Shown here one piece after another: positions 1 to 5,749 of a DNA stretch of 7,809 nucleotides. The first letter of the stretch is position 1. Each line of letters opens with the position of its first letter. The position numbers and the translations under genes are program-made. Source of the stretch: JAEUIT01 sp034439815 (GTDB taxonomy: Bacteria > Planctomycetota > Phycisphaerae > Phycisphaerales > SM1A02); contig JAWXBD010000070.1 of NCBI GenBank assembly GCA_034439815.1, forward strand, positions 1-7,809, written 5' to 3'. The notes under the pieces were generated by a model, which made no database searches, was not told where the DNA came from, and saw nothing but the letters and a program-made list of their open reading frames with translations.

Positions 1-659
1 AGGTAACGAAGATCGCGGACCTGATGACGCAGCTCAACATTGACCCCCGCGTCAACCTGCCCGAGGCCAAGGCCCCGATCACCGATCCCGAACGCATCGC
101 CGTGCTCAGCGCGTTTGACGCATTCGCCCGCGGCGACAGCTCTCGCCTGAAGGGCATGCTGTCCGCGCCGGATCAGGTCGAGCTCGACAAGCTCGTTGAG
201 AACGGCGGCTGGGCCCAGGCGACTGAAGACGTCTCGCGCATCGACCTTCGCTGCGGCAAGGCGCCGAATAATGACTCGTGTGTCTTGGCGATTTTCCACG
301 TGGCCAATCACTTCGAGCCCCAGCTCTGGTCGTATGAGATCGCGGCCGGAACGCCGGAGTTCGAAGCAGTCGCGACGCCGCCGAATGTGATGACGCTTCT
401 GTCCGGCGATGACTGGATCACGACCTGGTTCGGACTCTGGGCACGAGACCTCGAGATCGCCATGCTGCCCGACGAAGAGGTGACAATTCCGCAGACTGAC
501 TTCACCGACAAGGAGGAGCCCTCCGACACAGGTGGTGGAGGGATTGCACCAGCAGGTGACGATCCAGGCGGCGGCGACGGAATCCCGGGCGGATCGCCCG
601 GCAAGCGCAAGCCGACCAGCAACCCGGTCAAGGCGCCGAAGGGTCCCGGATTTAAGTGA
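1..659 (+). CDS. Hypothetical protein with Gly/Pro-rich tail (5' end probably outside window)
   Basis: I do not recognise this family. The frame is open to the left edge (codons from position 3, no stop), so the gene probably starts outside the window. The first in-window ATG is at 24, giving 211 residues, but it has no convincing ribosome binding site. Numbering from that ATG, residues 1-150 look like a compact mixed alpha/beta domain. The stretch 'AFDAFARGD' followed by 'LKGMLSAPD' faintly recalls NTF2/SnoaL-like folds, but this is only an impression. Residues about 150-175 are acidic. The last 40 residues are low-complexity Gly/Pro/Lys ('GGGG', 'PGGGDGIPGG') and end in a basic segment, which suggests a disordered tail. 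No signal peptide can be judged because the N-terminus is missing. A strong terminator about 80 bases downstream separates it from fabG, so it probably belongs to an upstream unit. Confidence 0.7.
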   Translation, partial: VTKIADLMTQLNIDPRVNLPEAKAPITDPERIAVLSAFDAFARGDSSRLKGMLSAPDQVELDKLVENGGWAQATEDVSRIDLRCGKAPNNDSCVLAIFHVANHFEPQLWSYEIAAGTPEFEAVATPPNVMTLLSGDDWITTWFGLWARDLEIAMLPDEEVTIPQTDFTDKEEPSDTGGGGIAPAGDDPGGGDGIPGGSPGKRKPTSNPVKAPKGPGFK

Positions 660-731
660 GTCACGCGAGGTAAACGGGCCGCACGACGCAGTACACACTT
701 CGCAGCCGACAGCTGCCTTCCGGCCAACCGC

Positions 732-737
732 TACAAT
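732..737 (+). promoter_or_regulatory. Candidate -10 element (TACAAT) for fabG
   Basis: TACAAT matches the bacterial -10 consensus TATAAT at five of six positions and sits in the context CCGCTACAATC. No good -35 hexamer is visible 16-18 bases upstream. A similar block, CCGCTATCATC, precedes acpP at 1612-1622. If used, transcription would start near 744, inside the 5' arm of the terminator stem. This is inference from motif and position only. Confidence 0.35.
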
Positions 738-741
738 CTCG

Positions 742-774
742 CCCGCCCAAGTTCATGCTTGGGCGGGTTTTTTT
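742..774 (+). terminator. Intrinsic (Rho-independent) terminator
   Basis: This is a perfect 10-bp GC-rich stem, CCCGCCCAAG (742-751) with CTTGGGCGGG (758-767), a 6-base loop TTCATG and seven consecutive T residues (768-774). It is a textbook intrinsic terminator for the gene ending at 659. It also lies inside the upstream in-frame extension of the fabG reading frame, which argues strongly against any fabG start before it. Confidence 0.93.
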
Positions 775-809
775 CACGCCTCGGGGGCTACAGCAGTCCG
801 CGCCACTTC

Positions 810-815
810 GGAGGA
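810..815 (+). promoter_or_regulatory. Shine-Dalgarno GGAGGA that sets the fabG start
   Basis: GGAGGA is a near-perfect ribosome binding site. Seven bases (816-822) separate it from the ATC at 823, which is ideal spacing. No ATG, GTG or TTG occurs in the fabG frame between the terminator and the conserved FabG core, so this site points directly at the ATC codon. Confidence 0.75.
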
Positions 816-822
816 TTTCACC

Positions 823-1557
823 ATCGATCGTCGCGTAGCCATCGTCACAGGTGCCAGCAAAGGAATCGGTCGCGCCATATCCAAGCGACTGGCGCGCGAC
901 GGTCGCCATGTCGTCGGCGTCGCCCGCTCACTGCCTGCCCTCGAGGAGCTTGCAGCCGAGGTACAGGCCGCCGGGGGTTCGATCGAAGTGCATCCGTGCG
1001 ACGTTGGCGACGGCGCCGCGCTGGCCGCGATGATCGAAGCGGTCACGGAAACCCACGGGCGACTCGACATCCTCGTGAACAACGCCGGCGTGACCAAGGA
1101 CGGTCTGATTCTGCGCATGTCCGATGAAGACTTTGACGACGTGCTCCGCATCAATCTTCGCTCCGCCTTCATTGCCTGTCGCAGCGCCGCACGCCCCATG
1201 ATGCGGGGAAAGTTCGGCCGTATCATCAATGTCGGCAGCGTGTCGGGCATCACGGGCAATGCCGGTCAGGCGAACTACGCCGCGGCGAAAGCGGGCCTCA
1301 TCGGCCTCACCAAGACGATCGCCAAGGAACTCGGCGCGAAAGGCATCACTGCGAACGTCGTCGCGCCGGGCTTCATTGAGACCGACATGACGGCGGCACT
1401 TGCAGGAGTGATCAAAGAGCAGATTCTGCCGCAGATTCCTGCGCGTCGTATCGGTCAGGGTGACGACATCGCTGCTGCAGTCAGCTACATGAGTTCCGAC
1501 GAGGCGGGCTACCTGACAGGCCAAGTCATCGTCGTGGACGGCGGACTGTCCATCTGA
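823..1557 (+). CDS. fabG: 3-oxoacyl-[acyl-carrier-protein] reductase FabG, predicted AUC start
   Basis: FabG is the NADPH-dependent reductase of type II fatty-acid synthesis; it reduces 3-ketoacyl-ACP to 3-hydroxyacyl-ACP in the cytosol. It is a short-chain dehydrogenase with a Rossmann fold. With the ATC at 823 as residue 1, the protein has 244 residues, the same length as E. coli FabG. Visible landmarks are the cofactor motif TGASKGIG (residues 9-16), D60 in the 'CDV' motif, NNAG (86-89), and the catalytic set N111, S139, Y152 and K156 in 'NYAAAKAG', with 'APGFIETDM' further on. The frame stays open upstream to a GTG at 532. Starting there would read through the terminator and add about 97 residues overlapping the previous gene, so I reject it. 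The next canonical starts downstream would delete the cofactor motif. The product is certain; the unusual start is strongly supported but unproven. acpP and fabF follow directly. Confidence 0.93.
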   Translation: MDRRVAIVTGASKGIGRAISKRLARDGRHVVGVARSLPALEELAAEVQAAGGSIEVHPCDVGDGAALAAMIEAVTETHGRLDILVNNAGVTKDGLILRMSDEDFDDVLRINLRSAFIACRSAARPMMRGKFGRIINVGSVSGITGNAGQANYAAAKAGLIGLTKTIAKELGAKGITANVVAPGFIETDMTAALAGVIKEQILPQIPARRIGQGDDIAAAVSYMSSDEAGYLTGQVIVVDGGLSI

Positions 1558-1615
1558 TCCGCAGCGGTCCAACACCCGACTCGTCGGCGCAGTGTCCGAT
1601 TTCGTCCGTTTCCGC

Positions 1616-1621
1616 TATCAT
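1616..1621 (+). promoter_or_regulatory. Candidate -10 element (TATCAT) for acpP
   Basis: The 120-base gap between fabG and acpP is the longest inside the fab cluster and contains TATCAT in the context CCGCTATCATC. This resembles the block before fabG (CCGCTACAATC at 728-738). acpP often has its own promoter in bacteria because the carrier protein is needed in excess. No clear -35 element is seen, so this remains a weak motif-based call. Confidence 0.28.
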
Positions 1622-1677
1622 CCCCCGCTCCCCTCTGGCTTCGCCTTCGCGCGGGCCTCATACCCGGAGATGCTGCC

Positions 1678-1932
1678 GTGACCGAAGCTGAGATTGAAGC
1701 CAAGGTGATCGATATTGTTGCCGAGCAAATGGGCGTTGACCGCGGCGAGATCACGCGCGAGACGAGCTTCACCAACGACCTGAATGCCGACAGTCTCGAC
1801 ACCGTCGAGCTCGTGATGGAGTTCGAGGACGAGTTTGACACCTCGATTCCCGACGATCAGGCCGAGAAGATCCACACCGTGGGTCAGGCGATCGACTTCA
1901 TCAAAGCGAACCTCAACAAGAACACCGCCTAA
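1678..1932 (+). CDS. acpP: Acyl carrier protein AcpP
   Basis: AcpP is the small acidic carrier that holds growing acyl chains on a 4'-phosphopantetheine arm during fatty-acid synthesis. The 84-residue product has the expected four-helix ACP pattern. The pantetheine attachment site is S39 in 'DLNADSLD'; most ACPs have Gly where this one has Asn36 ('DLGADSLD'). Helix II 'DTVELVMEFEDEF' is the usual acidic recognition helix, and the C-terminal helix ends 'AIDFIKANLNKNTA'. The start is GTG at 1678, preceded by GGAG (1666-1669) at good spacing. The GTG overlaps the stop of a tiny ATG-CTG-CCG-TGA frame (1670-1681), but that ATG directly abuts the GGAG and is unlikely to be translated. The gene lies between fabG and fabF as in many bacteria, and fabF begins six bases after its stop. 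Confidence 0.97.
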   Translation: MTEAEIEAKVIDIVAEQMGVDRGEITRETSFTNDLNADSLDTVELVMEFEDEFDTSIPDDQAEKIHTVGQAIDFIKANLNKNTA

Positions 1933-1938
1933 GCCGCA

Positions 1939-3198
1939 ATGAGGACGCTGCAGCTTCGCCGCGTGGTTGTGACTGGCCTTGGCGCCGTGTCCGACATCGG
2001 ACTTTCCGCCCCGGCCATGTGGGAGGCGATGAAGGCCGGCACGTCTGGCATTGCGCCGATCGGCGCCTTCGAGCAGACGATGGACTGGACGGTCCGCTTC
2101 GCGGGCGAAGTTCGGAACTGGGACTGCGCGTGCGTCGATGGTCGTGAACAGAAGCGCATGGACCGCTTTTGCCTGCTTGGCATGGGCGCGGCCGAAGAAG
2201 CTGCGAACGACTGCGGGATCAACTTCAGCGAAGGCGATCCCTACCGCCGTGGGGTCGCGATCGGCAGCGGTATCGGCGGCATTCTGACGATCGAAGAAGG
2301 CCACACGAAGCTGATGAAGACGGGGCCAAGGCGGATCTCGCCGTTCACCGTTCCCCGGCTCATGGTGAACGCGTGTGCCGGCAACGTCTCGATCCGTCAC
2401 AATCTGAAGGGCGTGAACACGGCGACCGCGACGGCGTGCGCCACGTCCGGCCACTCGATCGGTCACGCATTTCACTTCATTCAGCGGGGCGATGCCGACG
2501 TGATTTTGGCGGGCGGCTCGGAAGCGGCCGTCGGTCCGCTCTGCATCGGCAGTTTTGCCGCGATGAAGGCGCTGTCGACTCGCAACGACGCGCCCGAAAA
2601 GGCGTCACGCCCCTTCGATCGCGACCGCGACGGCTTCGTGCTCGCCGAAGGCGCAGCGGTGCTCGTCCTCGAGGAGTACGAGCACGCCAAGGCCCGTGGG
2701 GCGAAGATCTACGGTGAGATTCTGGGATTTGGAGTGTGCGGCGACGCGTATCACATCGCCGCTCCCGACGAACATGGCGCCGGAGCATTCCGCGCGATGC
2801 AGATGGCGCTCAAGGACGCTGAAGTCAATCTCGAGCAGATTGGGTACATCAACGCCCATGGGACGTCGACTCCGTTGGGGGACGCCGCCGAGGTCGCCGC
2901 AGTGCGGCGGCTGTTTGGCGATCGAGCCAAGGCGAGCTCCGGCCAGCTGGCGATGAGTTCGACCAAGTCAATGACCGGTCACTGTCTCGGCGCCGCCGGC
3001 GGCATCGAGAGCGTTGCGACCATCATGGCCTTGAAGGAAGGCATCCTCCCTCCCACGATCAACCTCGATCACCCGGACGAAGGGTTCGATCTCGACTTTG
3101 TGCCGTTGAAAGCGAAGGAGCGGAAGGTGGAATACGCCCTCAACAACACCTTCGGCTTCGGCGGACACAACGTCAGCCTGATCTTCAAGAGGGTCTGA
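1939..3198 (+). CDS. fabF: 3-oxoacyl-[acyl-carrier-protein] synthase II FabF
   Basis: FabF is the condensing enzyme (KAS II) that elongates acyl-ACP with malonyl-ACP by decarboxylative Claisen condensation. The 419-residue protein is close to the usual 410-415 and begins with the typical 'RRVVVTGLGAVS'. The thiolase-fold active site is complete: nucleophile C167 in 'TATACATSG', H307 in 'NAHGTSTPLGD', K343 in 'SSTKSMTGH' and H348. Other family marks are 'GSGIGG' (109-114), 'SRPFDRDRDGFVLAEGA' (223-239) and the C-terminal 'FGFGGHN' (405-411), where many homologues have GFGGTN. The two His residues identify a KAS I/II type rather than FabH. The ATG at 1939 lies six bases after the acpP stop and has no clear Shine-Dalgarno sequence, so translational coupling to acpP is likely. 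Confidence 0.97.
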   Translation: MRTLQLRRVVVTGLGAVSDIGLSAPAMWEAMKAGTSGIAPIGAFEQTMDWTVRFAGEVRNWDCACVDGREQKRMDRFCLLGMGAAEEAANDCGINFSEGDPYRRGVAIGSGIGGILTIEEGHTKLMKTGPRRISPFTVPRLMVNACAGNVSIRHNLKGVNTATATACATSGHSIGHAFHFIQRGDADVILAGGSEAAVGPLCIGSFAAMKALSTRNDAPEKASRPFDRDRDGFVLAEGAAVLVLEEYEHAKARGAKIYGEILGFGVCGDAYHIAAPDEHGAGAFRAMQMALKDAEVNLEQIGYINAHGTSTPLGDAAEVAAVRRLFGDRAKASSGQLAMSSTKSMTGHCLGAAGGIESVATIMALKEGILPPTINLDHPDEGFDLDFVPLKAKERKVEYALNNTFGFGGHNVSLIFKRV

Positions 3199-3242
3199 GA
3201 ACCAGCCCCGGGCACCGCCGCGAAGTTTTCCCGCGCAGCTTC

Positions 3243-3566
3243 ATGCGCCACGGCCCTGTTGCCGATATGTCCCGCATGCCCGCTGACCTGAACTCGATTC
3301 TCCGGCTCGAAGTGCCGGTCATCGTGCAGATTGCGGAAACGTCCATGCCACTATCCGACGTGATCGCCCTCAACTACGGCGCGATCATCGAGCTCCCCCG
3401 CATCGTTGGCGAGGACTTTGAAATCCTGGTCAACAACAAGGTGATCGGGACCGGAACCGCCGTCAAGGTTGGCGAGCACTTCGGAATCCGAATGAAGTCG
3501 ATCGGCGACGTCCGCGATCGACTCCAGGCGATGGGCGGATCGTCGAACGACGAAACCGCGGCCTGA
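3243..3566 (+). CDS. fliN: FliN-family flagellar motor switch protein (single SpoA domain)
   Basis: FliN forms the lower part of the flagellar C-ring with FliM and FliG and takes part in torque generation, CheY response and export. The 107-residue product is essentially one SpoA domain (about residues 19-90). It shows the FliN pattern: 'LRLEVPVIVQIAETSMPLSDV', then 'GAIIELPRIVGEDFEILVNN' and 'GTGTAVKVGEHFGIRMKSIGD'. It is shorter than E. coli FliN (137 residues) and lacks an extended N-terminal region, which is acceptable because that region is variable. ATG codons at 3243, 3267 and 3276 are all possible starts; none has a good Shine-Dalgarno sequence, and the later two trim only poorly conserved residues. 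It sits 44 bases after fabF and 49 before the GH15 gene, with no other flagellar gene in view. A type III secretion SctQ-like role is the alternative, but FliN fits better. Confidence 0.85.
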   Translation: MRHGPVADMSRMPADLNSILRLEVPVIVQIAETSMPLSDVIALNYGAIIELPRIVGEDFEILVNNKVIGTGTAVKVGEHFGIRMKSIGDVRDRLQAMGGSSNDETAA

Positions 3567-3615
3567 ACGCCGCCTACTCCAACTCGCCCCGGTTCCCTTG
3601 GTCTGAGCCCATTGC

Positions 3616-5628
3616 ATGCCCCGAAATATCCCCGTCGGCAACGGAGAAATGCTCGTCGCCTTCGACGACCTGTATCGCATGCGCGACCTGTACTGGCCGC
3701 GCGTCGGCATGCCGAATCACACCTGCGGCCATCCGCAGCGATTCGGTGTCTGGGTCGACGGCGAGTTCGCGTGGGTCGATGACGCTGGCTGGACACGCGA
3801 TCTTCGCTACAAGACCGAGACGCTCATCACCGAGGTTCGCCTGCGGCATGAGAAGCTCGGCATTGAACTCCTCTGCAATGACGCCGTCGACTACTGGAGT
3901 CCCGTCCATTTCCGCAAGGTGACGGTCACTGATCTGTTCGGCCGCCCGCGCGACGTGCGGCTTTTCTTTCATCACGATCTGTCGGTGCAGGAGTCGCCGG
4001 TCGGTGACACGGTCAACTACGACCCGACGACCGGCGGACTGATCCACTACAAGGACACCACGTACTTCCTGATCAATGGCTGTGACACGCGGCGCTTCGG
4101 CATCGAACATTGGGCGACAGGCCAGAAGCGCATCGGCGACGCCCAAGGCACATGGCGCGACGCTGAAGACGGTCTGCTGTCCCGTCACGCGATCGCGCAG
4201 GGCTCCGTGGATTCCACCGTTGGACTGACCGTGTCCGTGGCGCCGTATGGCAGCGCGAGCTGCTGGTACTGGCTCGCCGCCGGTCATGACTACGCAACAG
4301 TGAAGGCGCTCAACGAGAAGGTGCGCGAGAAGACGCCGCAGCGCATGATCGATCGCACGGAAGCGTACTGGAGACTGTGGGCTTGCAAGGAACCGGTGGA
4401 TTACTCGCCGCTTCCCGAGCGGATTCGCGATATGTACCTGCGCAGCCAGCTCATTCTGCGCACGCAGATCGACAACGGCGGCGCCATCATCGCGGCCAAC
4501 GATCACGACATCACGCACTTCGCCGGCGACACGTACTCCTACATGTGGCCGCGCGACGGCGCGCTCGTGGCGTATGCGCTCGTTCTTGCCGGGCACAGCG
4601 AACTCTCGCGGAACTTCTTCCGGTTCTGCGCCAAGGTGATCGGCAAGGAAGGTTACTTCCTGCACAAGTATCACCCGACGGGAACGCTCGCCTCGAGCTG
4701 GCATCCGTGGATGCTCGACGGTCAGAAAGTGCTGCCGATTCAGCAGGACGAGACATCGCTGGTCATGTGGTCGCTGCGCAGGCACTTCCAAGTATTTCGC
4801 GACGTCGAGTTTGTGAAGGATGTCTACAACTCGCTCATCATCGAACCCGCGCAGTGGACGCTGCGCTACCGCGATCATCACGGCCTTCCGCAGCCGTCAT
4901 GGGATCTGTGGGAGGAGCGACGCGGTGTTCATCTGTTCACGGTGGCGTCGACCATCGGCGCGCTCAAGAGCGCAGCAGCGTTCGCGCATGACATGGGTGC
5001 GTTCGATCGAGCCGCCGAGTTCAACGAAGGTGCCGACCGCATGCGCGGTGCGATGATCCGCCACATGTGGGATTCGGAGAGCAGGCGCTTCGCGCGCACA
5101 GCGACTCCGCAGTCCGATGGCACCTACAAGCTTGACATGACGATCGACGCGTCGGCGTACTCGCTGTTCGCGTTCGGCGCGCTGCCCGCGTCCGACCCCA
5201 AGGTCGTCAGTCACATGGAGCAGCTCCGCGACCGGCTCTGGGTCAAGACCGGCGTGGGCGGCATCGCCCGTTACGAACAGGACTACTACCACCAGGTCGA
5301 GCGGCAGAACACCCAGGATGTTCCGGGCAACCCGTGGGCGATCTGCACGCTGTGGTACGCACAATGGCTGATTGAAAGGGCCAGCACGGAGGACGAACTC
5401 CGCGAAGCGATTCCGTACATGGATTGGGTGCTCACGCGGGCCCTCGCATCCGGCGTCCTGGCCGAGCAGTTCGATCCGTATACCGGGGCCGCCATTTCGG
5501 TCAGTCCGCTCACGTGGTCGCACGCGACCGTCATGATCGTGGTGATGAAGTACCTGCTGCGGCACGCGCGGATCACGGGGCGGCCGTCGGGATGTCTGGC
5601 CGAGCTTGGGCTTTCCGCGGCGGTGTAA
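3616..5628 (+). CDS. Glycoside hydrolase family 15 (glucoamylase-like) protein
   Basis: GH15 enzymes release glucose from non-reducing ends of alpha-glucans by inversion; bacterial members include glucoamylases, glucodextranases and some trehalases. The 670 residues fit the bacterial layout of an N-terminal beta-sandwich (about 1-250), a helical linker, and an (alpha/alpha)6 barrel (about 270-650). The start 'MPRNIPVGNGEMLVAFDD' followed by 'RDLYWPRVGMPNHT' is typical of the family, so the ATG at 3616 is secure despite a weak ribosome site. In the barrel, 'YMWPRDGALV' (W311, R313, D314) matches the substrate-binding TRD segment of fungal glucoamylase. 'WDLWEERRGVHLFT' carries the general-acid Glu pair (E433/E434). 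'LAEQFDPYTG' provides the general base E617, followed by 'LTWSHA'. All catalytic positions are intact. No signal peptide is present, so it probably acts in the cytoplasm, perhaps on glycogen, maltodextrin or trehalose. The substrate cannot be fixed from sequence. Confidence 0.93.
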   Translation: MPRNIPVGNGEMLVAFDDLYRMRDLYWPRVGMPNHTCGHPQRFGVWVDGEFAWVDDAGWTRDLRYKTETLITEVRLRHEKLGIELLCNDAVDYWSPVHFRKVTVTDLFGRPRDVRLFFHHDLSVQESPVGDTVNYDPTTGGLIHYKDTTYFLINGCDTRRFGIEHWATGQKRIGDAQGTWRDAEDGLLSRHAIAQGSVDSTVGLTVSVAPYGSASCWYWLAAGHDYATVKALNEKVREKTPQRMIDRTEAYWRLWACKEPVDYSPLPERIRDMYLRSQLILRTQIDNGGAIIAANDHDITHFAGDTYSYMWPRDGALVAYALVLAGHSELSRNFFRFCAKVIGKEGYFLHKYHPTGTLASSWHPWMLDGQKVLPIQQDETSLVMWSLRRHFQVFRDVEFVKDVYNSLIIEPAQWTLRYRDHHGLPQPSWDLWEERRGVHLFTVASTIGALKSAAAFAHDMGAFDRAAEFNEGADRMRGAMIRHMWDSESRRFARTATPQSDGTYKLDMTIDASAYSLFAFGALPASDPKVVSHMEQLRDRLWVKTGVGGIARYEQDYYHQVERQNTQDVPGNPWAICTLWYAQWLIERASTEDELREAIPYMDWVLTRALASGVLAEQFDPYTGAAISVSPLTWSHATVMIVVMKYLLRHARITGRPSGCLAELGLSAAV

Positions 5629-5688
5629 CGACAGAGGTTTTCGGACACACTGCACACAGGCGCCGAGCGGGGGGATACCCTGATCGCT

Positions 5689-5734
5689 GAAGCGCCGCCT
5701 TTGCATCTCCGCTGAATCCGCCGCGGAGCGCTTC
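5689..5734 (+). other. Interrupted inverted repeat in the leader of the B12-protein gene
   Basis: GAAGCG (5689-5694) pairs with CGCTTC (5729-5734), and CTCCGC (5707-5712) pairs with GCGGAG (5723-5728), enclosing a 10-base loop. The two stems stack on the 3' side with a 12-base bulge on the 5' side, giving 12 GC-rich pairs. No T-tract follows, so it is not a standard terminator. It ends 15 bases before the ATG at 5750, where no Shine-Dalgarno sequence is visible, so it could affect translation. Chance pairing in GC-rich DNA is possible. Confidence 0.35.
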
Positions 5735-5749
5735 CCGAAGTTCGCCCTC

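Noticed and set aside
532..822. Upstream extension of fabG from GTG 532, preceded by AAGGAGG at 510-516
   Set aside because: It would overlap the end of the previous gene in another frame, pass through the intrinsic terminator and add about 97 residues unlike any FabG N-terminus. The spacing from AAGGAGG to GTG 532 (15 bases) is also poor.
755..838. Small frame starting at the ATG in the terminator loop (27 codons) overlapping the fabG start
   Set aside because: It has no ribosome binding site, begins inside a stable hairpin, and its product shows no recognisable features.
1618..2475. Long open frame of 285 codons on the minus strand
   Set aside because: It is antisense to acpP and fabF, both with complete catalytic motifs; no domain is visible in the shadow product.
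3574..4881. Long open frame of 435 codons on the minus strand
   Set aside because: It lies antisense to the unmistakable GH15 gene and reads as Arg/Val/Ala-rich sequence without domains, a usual shadow in GC-rich DNA.
5629..5749. Possible cobalamin riboswitch upstream of the B12-binding protein
   Set aside because: The gap is only 121 bases and lacks the conserved B12-box (GCCACTG-like); known cobalamin riboswitches are longer.
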